DNA from: Topomyia yanbarensis
Lineage: Eukaryota; Arthropoda; Insecta; Diptera; Culicidae
Direction of reading: 5' to 3'
Length of the DNA stretch: 64,000 nt
Assembly (NCBI RefSeq): GCF_030247195.1
Contig: NC_080671.1
Location: 106,007,845-106,071,844, forward strand
The position numbers were made by a program, and so were the translations under genes. Positions 35,770 through 48,052 of the stretch are shown piece by piece; the first letter of the stretch is position 1, and each line of letters starts with the position of its first letter. The notes below the pieces were generated by a model that saw only the letters and a list, made by a program, of their open reading frames with translations, made no database searches and was not told where the DNA came from.

Positions 35770-35863
35770 CGAATATACGTGACGTTAGAAACACAAATGA
35801 AAAACTTGACGAAAGCTGAAAAACGCGGTTATTGGCACCGGTTCGTCGACGGATTAACGATAC
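35770..35863 (+). pseudogene. LINE fragment interrupted by BEL-2
   Basis: The frame with NLTKAEKRGYWHRFVDGL resembles the linker between endonuclease and reverse transcriptase of LOA/R1-type LINEs. The young BEL inserts directly behind it, and a LINE C-terminal fragment in the same orientation starts at 43620. Both may belong to one old plus-strand LINE. Sequence before 35770 is too decayed to place. Confidence 0.45.
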
Positions 35864-36502
35864 TGTTGTTTCCGCCACATCGAGAATTTGCACAATTACT
35901 CCTTATCAGTACGACGCCCCTGTATCGTAAACGCAGTCACACCCTTTGCATTGTGCGAGGATTGTCAGCAGCAATCCAAAGGTCAAAGGGGAGACAAATA
36001 GGCCATCGAAGAAGCATATTAGGATTGCAAGTGAAGCAGATAAATTGATCCGTTGTTAGCTAAACCTAAAATTAATTTAATAACTAATATCCCATCTAAT
36101 TGGAACACTACTATAAGTCAGGTATACTATACATTGAAATCCTAATCAAAATTAAAGTTAAATCTAAATATTTTATATAGAGGTGAAACGGTGAATTATT
36201 GTAATACTTAACCTAAAACCACGCTACCTAATTCTAGCTTATGCAAAGGTGAGAAAAAAATGAACTATGAAAATTGAGTTGTCTTAAAAATAAATGAACA
36301 CTTATACTAGGTAGAAAATTAGAATCCGGTCCATTTCTTCGCGAATATTGTTGAGTCAACCGGTAACAAATCCACTAAAGTAAGATGCACTTATATACTA
36401 AAATTGAACTAAAAACTAATTTAAAATATATATATTTAGGATTTTGTAACCTTTTCACGAAAGAATAAATTACAAGAGACGGAATATTGTTATCGGACAA
36501 CA
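35864..36502 (+). repeat. 5' LTR of BEL-2
   Basis: Nearly identical to 42454-43091: G versus A within CTTATCAGTACGACG and one extra A in the GAGAAAAAAATG run. Begins TG, ends CA. Confidence 0.96.
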
Positions 36503-36530
36503 TTTTACAAAATCTTTACGGGTTCTAAGG

Positions 36531-38400
36531 ATGCCGTCGAAGAAATCGAAGAACGATTCAGAGAAGAAATCCATCGCGGAGGCATCAGATGGTCTGGGTA
36601 CTACACCAGCCACTACCGGTAGTAAGACCTCGAAGGAAGATGTTGACGATAAAAGGTCATACCTTCGAACTGGAACTATACCGAAGAGAACAGATAATCT
36701 CAGTAGTGGAGAGGCCAAGAAGCAGGTCGAGATTCTATCCAACGATAATGTGAGACGGAACCCTCCGCGCAAGGTAAGAAGAAACCATTGTCAGTCCTGT
36801 TATGAACCTGACACCAGTAGAATGGTGCAGTGTGATACTTGTGACCTATGGTATCATTTCTCCTGTGTGGAGGTATCGGCAGGAATTGCAGATGTGAGTT
36901 GGATTTGTCCCATGTGCGATGTCATAAAGGACCCAATCACTCCTTCGGAACAAAATACTGCCGGTGACCAGATTGTTAGTAATTTGGCCAAGGATAGACT
37001 GCCAAAGGACAGGACATCGCTGTCCCAGAGCAAGATGGGTAGCTCGAAGAGTGAGTCAAAAAGACGGAGAGATCTGGCATTGCAGAAGCTGGAGGCTGAG
37101 TTTATGCTAGAAAAACGCTATATTGAACGTATGTACGACATTCTACTAGTAGATGAAACGGACGCTGCCTCAGTTGTGAGCGAAACCGATTCCGACAAAA
37201 TGTTGAAAATACAAGACTGGATAGCTGCTACTGAACGCGTTGGTGAATTGAATCTATCCGAGACTGCTGGAGAAACCATAATAGAAGCGCACCGAACCAC
37301 TCGGAAAGGCCATTAGAGAGCCATGTTTCAAATTCTCAACGGCACATAGATCAACCACCAACCCTACAAGTAAACGAGTTCGTTCCCGGTCAACGGTCCA
37401 CGCCAAAGCAGCCAGTACCACAAAGGCTGCCTCAGCTAACAGAAAATGTGAACGATGAAACTGTGTGCATATTGAACCGTAGTCAAATTGCTGCGCGTCA
37501 GGCTATCTCCAAAGACCTTCCGGAGTTTAGCGGTAGCCCTGAGGACTGGCCTCTATTTTATTCAATGTTTAACACCTCCACTCAGATGTGCGGTTTCTCT
37601 AACGAAGAAAACATGCTGCGGCTTCGTAAGTGCTTGCGAGGTAAGGCATTGGAGGCAGTTAGGTGCCGATTACTTCATCCATCGAACGTTTCTGGAGTAT
37701 TATCCACTCTGAAGATGCTGTATGGAAGGCCAGAAGCCATTGTCCAGGCAATAATTGGCAAGGTACGAGGCTTACCATCCCCGAATATAGAAAAACTAGA
37801 AACGGTTGTCAATTTCGCATTGACGGTCGAGAACCTGGTTGCAACGATTCAGGCCTGCGAAGTGAGTGACTTCGTATACAATGTCTCCTTGCGATATGAG
37901 CTGGTGGAAAGATTACCACCGACCCTGAAGCTAGACTGGGCCAAGTTTTCTAGAAGTAACCCTACACCGAATCTCCTTGATTTCAGCTCGTGGTTATACT
38001 CCACGGCAGAGGATGCAAGCGCCATTATGACAACTCCCAGTCAGGATCAACGGCCGCGAACAAGCAGAAAGGATACGTTTCTCAACTATCATTCAGCAAC
38101 GGATAGCGAGGGCATGAGGCCCACGAGACCTGTCCAGAAAGCGACATTTGTTCTCGAAAAATCGTCCAGCGTTCAGTGCATAGTATGCAAAGGGAGCTGT
38201 TCATCACTAACTGTAAACGCTTCGCGGAATTCAGCTGTGAGTCTAGGTGGACAGTGGTGAGGGAACGTAAACTATGCCGAAAATGCCTCAGGAAGCACAA
38301 CGGATCGTGTAACAAGCAAAAATATGTGGTACTGATGGTTCTTCGTACCTACATCACCCTCTTCTGCACACTAGTAAAGGTCAGTATAATAAAAAATCAG
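36531..38400 (+). pseudogene. BEL-2 Gag with PHD finger and zinc knuckles
   Basis: The ATG at 36531 opens 261 codons. A lysine/serine-rich, likely disordered N-terminus is followed at residues 87-129 by a PHD finger: Cys87, Cys90, Cys101, Cys104, His109, Cys112, Cys126 and Cys129, with Trp124 before the last pair. A charged helical segment follows. The frame shifts near 37305; from 37448 the capsid-like region runs (LPEFSGSPEDWPLF, then MLYGRPEAIVQAIIGKV) to a Cys-rich zinc-knuckle part beginning CIVCKG. Two more shifts (near 38195 and 38325) separate it from Pol. In BEL elements Gag and Pol are normally one long frame, so these are lesions or assembly errors rather than programmed sites. Confidence 0.88.
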
Positions 38401-38426
38401 CCTCATCGAACGAGCCATCGACTGTA

Positions 38427-40943
38427 GTGGGGCAAAACAACGAACCGACGTGTAACGTGCACCAAGGACAATCGGAAGTTCTCTTTAGAGTTGTTCCTGT
38501 TATTCTGTATGGACCTTCGAAAACAATTCGAACACACGCATTTATCGATGATGGATCTGAGCTTACGTTGATAGAACAATCCCTTGCGGATGAGCTGGAA
38601 TTGAAAGGACCAGCAAAATCGTTATGCTTAAAATGGACGGGTGGTGCGCGGAGGACAGAAAGCTCTTCACAAAGGGTAAGCTTACAAATTTCTGGAAACG
38701 TAGATTCGACAAAAAAGTACAACCTGTCCTCAATACAAACAATTGGAGCGCTGCAAATTCGACCGCAAACGTTGCTGGTAGAAAACATGCAGGAGAGATT
38801 CCAGCATTTACGCGGGCTACCACTAGAATCATACCACAATGTCAGTCCAAGGCTGCTTATAGGATTAGATCACGCAGGCCTCGGATATGCTAAAGAGAGT
38901 CGAGAAGGTAAACCGAAGGAACCAATAGCCGTTAAAACGCGCCTCGGATGGGCCGTATACGGAAGCTGTGTAGGAGAGGAGAAGGCCTTTCGCTATGTGA
39001 ACTATCATAGCCTTCAAGTATGCCAGTGCAATCTGGAGATCGATGGAGCGCTATACAAAGCAGTAAAAAACTATTTTACACTCGATAGTCTCGGAATCCA
39101 TACCCCGGGCAAGCCAATGTTGTCAACAGAGGATCAACGAGCACAAACGCTACTTGAAACATTAACACGACCAAAAAATGGTCGTTTTGAATCTGGTCTC
39201 TTGTGGAAGTACGATAATGTACGACTACCTGATAGTGAAGGAATGGCATTAAGGCGATGGCGATGTCTAGATAGCCGACTGCGGAAGGATCCAATTTTAG
39301 CAGAAACTCTTACCACGAAAATCGACGACCACATCACCAAAGGTTATATTCGGAAATTAACTGTTGAAGAACTGCGTTTACCTCACACAAGAGTGTGGTA
39401 TCTTCCAATCTTCCCAGTGGATAACCCGAACAAACCGGGTAAGACAAGGCTGGTGTGGGATGCAGCTGCAACTGCTCACGGAATTTCTCTAAACTCGGTA
39501 CTACTAAAAGGTCCGGATCAGCTAACTTCTTTGCTAACAGTACTAATACAATTCCGGGAATACAAAACGGCGGTGTGTGGAGACATTCGTGAAATGTACC
39601 ATCAGGTACAGATTCGTGAGGATGATCAGCATTGCCAACGATTCTTTTGGAAAGATAAGCCAGAAGATCTCCATCCCAGTGTATATATTATGATGGTAAT
39701 GACGTTCGGTGCTAGATGTTCGCCGAGTACTGCACAGTACATAAAAAACCACAACGCGGAAAGATTTCAGCAGGACTACCCAGCCGCAGTCCATGCCATC
39801 ACGAAGCAGCACTATGTCGACGACATGCTTGTTAGCGTCGAATCAGAAAAGGAAGCCTTGCAGATAGCAAATGATGTTAGAATGATCCACGCAAAAGCTG
39901 GATTTGAGATGAGAAATTGGATCTCAAACTCAGCCAATGTACAGGCAGAACTACACGGAGCCACCGCCGACGAGAAGAACCTAAGTATCGGCGATGAAAA
40001 TGCCACTGAAAAGGTCCTTGGGATGTGGTGGGACACTGTGACGGATCGTTTCACATACAAGCTGTCTGCACGATATGCTCAAGACCTCCTCTCAGGCCAT
40101 CAACGACCGACCAAGCGGGAAGTGCTTAGAATGCTTATGATGATCTTCGATCCGTTGGGCATCATTGCACACTTTCTGATGTTCCTTAAAGTCCTTTTAC
40201 AGGAGATCTGGAGATCCGGGATCGGCTGGGATGACCCGATTGAAGATGTACACTTCGAGAAGTGGTTACTGTGGCTGTCAGTTTTACCTCAAGTTACTTC
40301 AGTCAGAATCCCTCGGTGTTATCGGGTTCAAACATCTTTAGCAGCGGATACAGAAGTACAAATGCATACCTTCGTAGATGCTAGCGAAAATGGCTTTGCT
40401 GCGGTAATTTATTTACGATTTCGTCAAGGGGACATTATAGAGTGCGCGCAGGTCGGTGCCAAAACGAAAGTGGCACCTCTAAAGTTCCTCTCTATTCCGC
40501 GATCCGAGCTACAGGCCGCAGTGATCGGCATGCGCCTCGCGGAAACCATCGCTAAATCGCTCTCATTCGAAGTGATAAAGCGATTCTTTTGGACTGATTC
40601 TAGAGATGTGATATATTGGTTGAACTCGGATCATCGACGATACAGCCAATTTGTTGCATTTCGTGTCAGCGAGATCCTCGATACAACGAATGCAGACGAA
40701 TGGTACTGGATTGGGACAAAACTGAATGTTGCGGACGAGGGAACTAAGTGGAAAGGAACTCCCAATCTCGACGCGTCTAGCCGCTGGTTTCGAGGTCCAG
40801 AGTTTCTCTGGTTTCCGGAAAGAGAATGGCCAAAATCTCCAAAACTCGTCGAATCGTCAACAGTTGAAGAACTTCGTCCTCACCTGCTACTTCATGTTGC
40901 TTCATGTGAGCCAGTAATCGAACCGCTGGATTTCTCTGGATAG
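38427..40943 (+). pseudogene. BEL-2 Pol: protease, reverse transcriptase, RNase H
   Basis: The frame is open for 838 codons; the first Met is only a convenient start because the true frame comes from upstream. An aspartic protease-type FIDDGSELTLI lies at residues 39-49. The reverse transcriptase has AVCGDIREMYHQV (Asp near 386) and the YVDDML catalytic box at about 463-468. The RNase H shows TFVDASENGF (Asp near 651), a Glu in SIPRSELQA, FWTDSRD (Asp near 723) and NVADEGTKW. A TAG at 40941-40943 stops translation before the integrase, which continues in the same frame at 40953. This one nonsense codon is the only break in the protease-to-RNase H part. Confidence 0.92.
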
Positions 40944-40952
40944 AAAATACTC

Positions 40953-42402
40953 TTGCGCCGAGTAGCCTACGTATTGCGCTACATTGGAAACCTAAAGCGA
41001 AGCGTGAAGAAGAAGAATCTAATTTGCGGTCCATTGATCCAGCAAGAGTTTGTGAAAGCCGAATACTATTTGTTTCGTCTCGCTCAAAGTTTTGCTTACG
41101 CCGATGAAATTGTTATTCTCATGAGGAATCGCTCTTTGGAAGGACCAAAACGAGAAATTTCTAGGAACAGCGCTTTGTTCAACAAGTGTGTTGTGTTAGA
41201 CGAGAACGATGTCCTTCGAATCCGTGGTAGAGCACAAAATAGCCCATTCATTCACTATGATGCTGCTAATCCTATAGTCCTACCACGAGATCATCATATC
41301 ACACGGCTTATTATTGCTGATGTACATAATCGATTCAACCACCAAAATCATCAGACGATCATCAATGAGTTGCGACAGCGCTACAGAATCCCTCGACTAA
41401 AGGCTACATACAATAACATCCGGAGGGAGTGCCAGCAGTGCAAAATCGACGGTGCAAATCCTCAACCTCCTGCAATGTGCGACCTACCGCCGCAGCGTCT
41501 GGCTGTATTCGCTCGTCCATTCACACACATGGGCATAGACTATTTCGGTCCAATGCTGGTATCAGTAGGACGCCGCACGGAGAAGCGGTGGGGAGTCTTA
41601 GCCACGTGTCTCACAACTCGTGCTATCTACGTACAACTCGCTCACACATTATCTACGGATTCCTGCATTATGGCTATAAGAAACATTATGAGCAGAAGGG
41701 GAATACCAGCGGTCATTTACAGTGATCGAGGAACGAATTTCCAGGGAACAAGTAAGGAACTTCAGACCGCAATCCTAAATCTCAACCATGATCAACTAGG
41801 TAAGGAATTTACCTCAAGCCATACTCAATGGTACTTCATTCCTCCCGCATCTCCGCATATGGGTGGCGCTTGGGAACGTTTGATCCGCTCCGTCAAACAG
41901 AATCTGCACAAAATTAAAACCAGTAGGCTGCCTACCGATGAAGTTTTTGGAAAACATGCTGTTGGAGGTCGAAAATATCATCAATTCGCGTCCTCTGACC
42001 GACATTCCTGTTGATGACGATGAATCCCCAGTATTGACTCCGAATCACTTCCTCTTAGGATCATCGAATGGCCTCAAGTCATGGGTACCTTACATTGACA
42101 ATCCAATCGTGCTAAGGAACAGCTGGCAACAGTCGCAGAATATGGCGAACGACTTCTGGCGACAGTGGCTTCGCGATTACCTACCAACAATTACTCGTAG
42201 GACGAAATGGTTTGCTCCAGTAAAACCTCTCGAAGTAAATGATATAGTCATCATAGTCGACCCAAAACTTCCTCGCAGTTGTTGGCCAAAAGGTAGAATA
42301 ATTGCTACTAAACAAGCTAAAGATGGGCAGGTAAGATCGGCAACTGTACAAACGGTAAATGGTATATATGAGAGACCCGCCGTGAAGCTATCCTCGACGT
42401 AG
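40953..42402 (+). pseudogene. BEL-2 integrase and C-terminal domain
   Basis: In frame with the preceding Pol, 353 codons run from 40953 to 42014. They hold a His/His/Cys/Cys zinc region (His125-His130, Cys160, Cys163) and the integrase core with Asp196 (GIDYFGP), Asp258 (YSDRGTNF) and Glu308 (GGAWERL). A frameshift between about 41940 and 42010 moves the remainder to another phase, open to a stop at 42400-42402, which encodes the C-terminal BEL domain (LTPNHFLLG, RTKWF, ...AVKLS). Catalytic residues are intact. The distance to the 3' LTR is 51 bases. Confidence 0.92.
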
Positions 42403-42453
42403 GCGTTAGACTTAATACGCTTTAGGGAAACCATTGGCGTATTCCCGGGGGAG

Positions 42454-43091
42454 TGTTGTTTCCGCCACATCGAGAATTTGCACAATTACTCCTTATCAAT
42501 ACGACGCCCCTGTATCGTAAACGCAGTCACACCCTTTGCATTGTGCGAGGATTGTCAGCAGCAATCCAAAGGTCAAAGGGGAGACAAATAGGCCATCGAA
42601 GAAGCATATTAGGATTGCAAGTGAAGCAGATAAATTGATCCGTTGTTAGCTAAACCTAAAATTAATTTAATAACTAATATCCCATCTAATTGGAACACTA
42701 CTATAAGTCAGGTATACTATACATTGAAATCCTAATCAAAATTAAAGTTAAATCTAAATATTTTATATAGAGGTGAAACGGTGAATTATTGTAATACTTA
42801 ACCTAAAACCACGCTACCTAATTCTAGCTTATGCAAAGGTGAGAAAAAATGAACTATGAAAATTGAGTTGTCTTAAAAATAAATGAACACTTATACTAGG
42901 TAGAAAATTAGAATCCGGTCCATTTCTTCGCGAATATTGTTGAGTCAACCGGTAACAAATCCACTAAAGTAAGATGCACTTATATACTAAAATTGAACTA
43001 AAAACTAATTTAAAATATATATATTTAGGATTTTGTAACCTTTTCACGAAAGAATAAATTACAAGAGACGGAATATTGTTATCGGACAACA
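42454..43091 (+). repeat. 3' LTR of BEL-2
   Basis: Right-hand twin of 35864-36502, preceded by the polypurine tract and followed by the GATAC duplication. Confidence 0.96.
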
Positions 43092-43619
43092 GATACAATA
43101 AATGTTTCAACTGATGGCTAGACCCTACATTGTGTATTCGATTCAACCTTTGATCGAAATACACGCAACCAATAATCTTTCGGTGACAACAGCAATCCGT
43201 GTAGATTCCACATTCAAATCGACGTTTGTCGATGAAATGATAATGCTTTATTTAAACGAAATGATTTTTTTAAACACACATTTTTATCAGACAGCATAAA
43301 TGCCCGCGCTAAGCATTTCAGTGCGCATATTACCGTAACGTTCATCAGAAGATGACAGTTGTGCATAGCTTTTATGCTATTTATTATAATAGTTGTGGCA
43401 CATCGTTACAGTTTCTGGGGAAAATATGAGAGTTCCTGAGAGCTGTATCTGAAAAATCATGCCAGATTACCAGATACAAATATAAGTTTGAGTTCCTTCA
43501 CACTGCTCTATTGCGGGTAATGAGAAGGCGGACACTTAGGCATTAGAATGTCATTTTTTTTTTTAAATCGCGTAATTTCAACGAGTTTTTCAGTATTTTT
43601 GCCAGAGGGCGCTGGAAAA

Positions 43620-44170
43620 TTGCAAATTTCATGGAACCATGGAGGTTTAGAGATCCCAAAGGTATCAACAAACCTTGCTTAAAGGGGATTGATGAGGTTC
43701 GTAAGTTTCTTCGAGTGATATTTCAGGTCATGTCCAACAATTATACGTTGAATGCGCATCTCCGTGATATTGGGGTCGTGGATAGAGCTTATCACGACAT
43801 TAAGTATGTTATCTGGTCGTGTGCCTAGTGTTCTAATGCCAGATCTCTGCTAACCGAATACATTCTGCCTCATTCCACTGTGCTGGCTATCCTCGATCTC
43901 CCCTATATTTTTAACAACCATAGATATCCAATTTTAGTTATCTCTTATCTCTTGGTAGTAATGTTAACATCTACCTGGCAATCAGGTCCCAAAAAAAAGA
44001 GTTCCCAGCGGATCCAAGGAGGTCAGTCGGCGATCCGGTTCATGATGTCCTGACAGTGATCTTCCGTTTGCTAAAAAGCTGCCAGTTAAATTTCTTCTTT
44101 TCCCTGTCATTGTTGTCCGCCCTCTCTTCACTTCCCCTGACACAGTCTCTGCTACTATGATGTTGAACTC
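43620..44170 (+). pseudogene. LINE C-terminal fragment (LOA-like) and 3' region
   Basis: The frame from 43631 contains NNYTLNAHLRDIG and YHDIKYVIWSC, then after a stop continues CSNARSLL and LDLPYIF. This order of a YTLNAHL helix, a Cys/His segment with YHDI..V.WSC and a final DLPY motif is what I know from the C-termini of LOA-clade elements of mosquitoes. Stops and shifts show it is dead. The region after 44000 is likely 3' untranslated. From 43097 to 43620 nothing was recognised. Confidence 0.65.
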
Positions 44171-44179
44171 AATCATTTT

Positions 44180-45179
44180 TGTGTATGTCTTTTGCCTTTC
44201 TTATAAAAGTGTTTCTCTTTGTTTCAATTTTTAATCAAATAATAATTCTTTTTGAAAAATTGCGAATAATATATTTAGTCTTTTAACATGCTTCTAAACT
44301 ACATCCTTTATTCTAAATAAAATCGCGTTGAATTTTTTGTGTATATCGATCAGAATTCCTCGTTTTAAGAAATAAAAATTAATTTCAAATTTCAATCGAA
44401 TCCAGATCCCACATTTGGAAGAAATTGAAATTGCAATGCAAAGAAATTTATATTTGAATTAAAATATAAAATTGTTTTACAGACGAGAGTTTCGGACGCA
44501 TTCATTTTGTGCGTGAGACACATACATGGTTAATCTCAGGTTTGGGTTTGCTCCAAACTTTCGAGTGGGTAATTCCCCCCTCGGTTATTTTCGAGTGGGT
44601 AGTACTACCTATACTACCCACGTATTCCGCCGGCCCTGGTCATCTTGACTTTTGCCAATTTTTTCAGATGATACTTAGCAGGACAATGTCCTGTAAATGA
44701 ACCTGTGATTATACGTTAGGGCATTAAAAAAAATTTTTTTTTTGGATTCACAAAGGCCCCCCTCTCATATTGTGACAAATGTCAAAGTCAGCTCAAATGC
44801 CAAATTTCACATCATTTGGACAATTCTAGACTCCCGCCCACCTCGATTGAATTTTTTGAAATTGATACTACTTCGTTACCACCGATTCCTTGGTGGCCTG
44901 GTAGGCAGAATATCATTACTTTATTCCGAGATACCCGTTACTGTAAAGATGTGATGCACTCCCAAACCAGTTTGGATTCACATTTCAACGAACTTATTGC
45001 AAACAATGCTGCTTGGCTGTCCGAGAAGATTGCGATTTTTGCATGCCTGTAGTTTCGTTACCTATAGATCTTCGAGCGGGTGTACATTGCATATACCTTT
45101 GCCTGGAAAACTGTAGGCCACTTTCCCATTGAAATCGCATCTTTCTCGGTCCGTCGACTCTCGCCAGTAAGCTCAGTCA
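44180..45179. other. Unassigned stretch
   Basis: AT-rich. A small direct duplication (TTTCGAGTGGGTA at 44560 and 44589) is visible. An open plus-strand segment at 44816-45052 has no recognisable family. Confidence 0.3.
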
Positions 45180-45492
45180 TTTTAAAACCATCCGTATAGA
45201 ATAATATTGTACCTAAACTTGTTCCTCTTCTTGTATATTAATCTGTATTCATAGTCTTCTTGTATATTAATCTGTAATCCTAGTCGCGGTAATTTTTTTC
45301 TTAAAAAACTATTGTTCAATCTTGTATATCGAATCGTATTTTTAGTATTAAGATAGTAGTAGAAAAATGTTCCTTGCAATATTAAAAAAAATATTCATTG
45401 TAACCTCTTAGTTTTAAAATATTCAAAATGTTAAAACAAAAAAGAGCAATTTGGCACCGCCAACCTGAATAAACGAACTGAATAAAAAAGAT
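45180..45492 (+). repeat. Interspersed repeat copy C (LINE 3'-end-like)
   Basis: Plus-strand orientation: three or four units with CTTGTATATTAATCTGTA followed by TCCTAGTC-like words, then CCTCTTAGTTTTAAAATATTC, GGCACCGCC and the end CTGAATAAAAAAG. This mirrors copies A and B. It lies downstream of the LOA-like C-terminus in the same orientation, so it may be that element's 3' untranslated region and tail. Confidence 0.7.
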
Positions 45493-46475
45493 GGTTAGGT
45501 AATGTCAGAGACATAACCGAAGTGAAGTAGAATACACTTAGGCTGTTAATTCGAATGCTGTAATTTTTGCTATCTTCTGCATTAAAATTTCGACATTTGT
45601 TATGATATATTGTGCCCCGTTGTTGTGGTGCATTTTACTCCTACACAGGTACGTTTTGCTCTGCCCATTTTTCAAACAGCAATTTATAAGTTTTTGGACT
45701 ACCTGTAAATTATACTTACACTACAGTTAAGAGCCAGCAGAAGGGCATTTGTGCGTGGAATGTCAGCATTAGAGAGTTAAGGCGAATGCCCTACACATAA
45801 TATGTTCAAACCTTCACCAAGCAGGTTTCTTAGCGTGGAGTTTTCGCAATAACCCTGCAATTACCACGTATGATAATAACCAACAACGAATGTAGTGCCA
45901 GACAGCGATGTCACATGTGTTTATGAAATGTCTGTAGAAGAATAATTAAAATGTCTGTAAATGTCTCTAGATGGTTGCGTAAATCCTAGTTACACTAGAA
46001 TATTGATTAAACCCTGGAACGTTGCACTGGGGTACAAATGTACCCCACGCCTTTCTTGGAGCCATGTGAAGACGAGAATTCGGCATTTACCGCCCTGGGA
46101 TCCTAACCATAATTCAATTCAGAGTTCCTAGTACCTAAGAGTCGGAAAAGGTGGTATAACCAGTTTGCTTATAGTGTTCGTGGAATCAGGTGGCAAAGTT
46201 GGCGTGGGGTATATTTGTACCCCAGTGTACGGTTGCCGTTAGCGTTTCGTCAGGTTTCGTGCTGTCCGTGGAGATGTGACTCGTGACAATACCAATTAAA
46301 ATACTGGTTGTTTTACAACGTAAGTAACAATTAGTATTATAAAACCGTTTTTAATTATTTATTTATTTTATTTATTTACTTATTCATAAAGGTTTTAACC
46401 GCAAAGGTCATTCCCCTTTTTAATAGATAATATACATTTCAAATTATAACAGCTCAAAAAAAAATTGCGGAAAAA

Positions 46476-47400
46476 TTATTGCGATCTTCTATCTTGGGCG
46501 CACTGCTTGCTGTTGCAGGTGATCTTCCTTGGTGGAGAAGTGTTATTGACGTTATTCCCTTTACCGTTTGCTGCTTGTTGGTTGTTCTGTCTGCCCTCTC
46601 CCTCGCTCTCGTGTACGTCCATATTGCTATCGCTGGAATATTCGTTGTTTTCGTTTTCGCTGATGGTTGTTATTTGATGCTTCTTAGGTTTCTGGGTGAC
46701 CTTGGTGTATCCGTCGTCGTTTTTGTTTATTCCTTCGCTTGATGTACTGGATGTTGGCTTAGATTTATCGATGATCATCGTTTGACCGGCTGTCTGTGTT
46801 TTAGCATTGGAGAACTGTTTGTCAGTGTGTGCTGCAATGGATTCATTATCCTTAGCAGCTTTTGCGCATGGTTTACCATAGTGCGCCGTCTGGTTGCAGA
46901 ACTGGCACGTGGGCGTGATCCCTTGAGCAGATTTTCATTCGAAGGTCAAGTAAGAAGGGATAGGTTGATGCAGCTGCATTCTAACTACACGAACCCCGTT
47001 GAGAATGCCGAGGAAAAAGTTTCTCCAAGTGTCATTCATGACGGATTCCACTTCTCCGTATTTGGACATGAATTTTTTAATGTACTCGGAGCTGGTGCGC
47101 GGTGCCAGATCATGTAAGCGTACTTCCGTAAAATTTTTATCGATATAGACGGGGATCTTGGTTTTAATGTTGTCGTATTCGATTTTGTGATCATACAAAA
47201 TAATTCTGCTCCGGCTAGGGTCTTGAACGTTATTAGTATTACGTTGTTTGTGTGATGTAGCTGGAGGTGTGTAACTACCGTAAGATCAAGACACATGTTC
47301 ACCTTTATCAACTGTTCCACCTCGCGCACTGTAGGTCTTCTTCAAGTTTGCGTAAAATCGATCACGACAGTATTTTCCCTTAGTGTTTTGCTCATTTTGC
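46476..47400 (-). pseudogene. LINE ORF1 (Gag-like) with one CCHC knuckle
   Basis: On the minus strand a possible start MSKTLRENTVV lies near 47392. Frames at 47329-47036, 47198-46935 and 46940-46476 then follow in order, with shifts between them. Recognisable parts are an RRM-like stretch (YIDKNFTEVRLHDLAP, SEYIKKFMSKYGEVESV), CQFCNQTAHYGKPC, a C-x2-C-x4-H-x4-C zinc knuckle, and a hydrophilic serine/asparagine-rich tail. This is the layout of nucleic-acid-binding ORF1 proteins of I/R1/Jockey-group LINEs. ORF2 is absent. Confidence 0.75.
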
Positions 47401-48052
47401 TCACCGTGGTGCAACGAGGCTTCTTCTATTACTGCGTATAGAAGTAGCGAAGCGACGCAGGTAAAGATTATTCGTTTGCTTTACTTTAAACGAGTGGTGT
47501 GTATTTTGATTCTGTTCTGTGCGAGATCAGGCGTTAGACTGCGTTTTTAATTATTTATTCAATTAATTTAATTTAATTTTGAAGCAGAAAAAAATCGTTC
47601 TCATTTTTGCTGATTTTTATTGTTGTATTGTTTATTTTTTATAGTTCTTCAAAAATTGGCTCGCAAGTATAATTTGGGCACAGTAACTGCTGCAACAGTA
47701 ACGTAGCGTGTTACCAATGTATTACTGTTCTGAAATATTTTTTTCATTTCAATTTTCACCCCATTTCATGGTATTTTCCAAAACTCGATTCTTAAACTTT
47801 CACCCTTTCAAATAATTGCACTTTTCAAAAATATCGGAATTCCATTTCATCCCGTTTCTAGACCAATCTTTCAACTTTTGGAATCATTTGGTTTTTTTTT
47901 TCAAATCGGTTGAAAATTCGCAAAGTTATAGTAATTTTTGTGAAAAAAAATCAACGCCGCGAATTTTTCATTTTTTTTTGTTCAAACCATTATGTACCAT
48001 TTATTCAATAAATTCCGTACTTTCGCTTATACAGCTGTTTTCCTTTTTTTTC

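Larger units (their letters stand above)
35864..43091 (+). mobile_element. Young BEL/Pao LTR retrotransposon (BEL-2)
   Basis: Long terminal repeats of 639 and 638 bases (35864-36502 and 42454-43091) start TGTTGTTTCC and end CGGACAACA. I find only one substitution and one A-run length difference between them. GATAC flanks the element on both sides (35859-35863, 43092-43096), a perfect 5-base target duplication. Between them lie Gag with PHD finger, protease, reverse transcriptase, RNase H, integrase and a C-terminal domain, the full BEL/Pao order, 7.2 kb in all. The purine tract GGGGGAG (42447-42453) primes the plus strand in such elements. The insertion is recent, but the coding region is broken in several places. 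Confidence 0.95.

Noticed and set aside
36531..38427. Programmed frameshift between BEL Gag and Pol
   Set aside because: Several separate shifts occur within Gag itself and no slippery site with a downstream fold is evident. BEL elements usually use one long frame, so lesions or assembly errors are more likely.
46476..46742. Plus-strand hydrophobic open frame as a membrane protein
   Set aside because: It is the opposite strand of the serine/asparagine-rich tail of the LINE ORF1 protein.
48017..48042. 26-base repeat as an LTR or integrase attachment site
   Set aside because: It has no inverted ends and no associated recombinase; a target-site duplication is the simpler reading.
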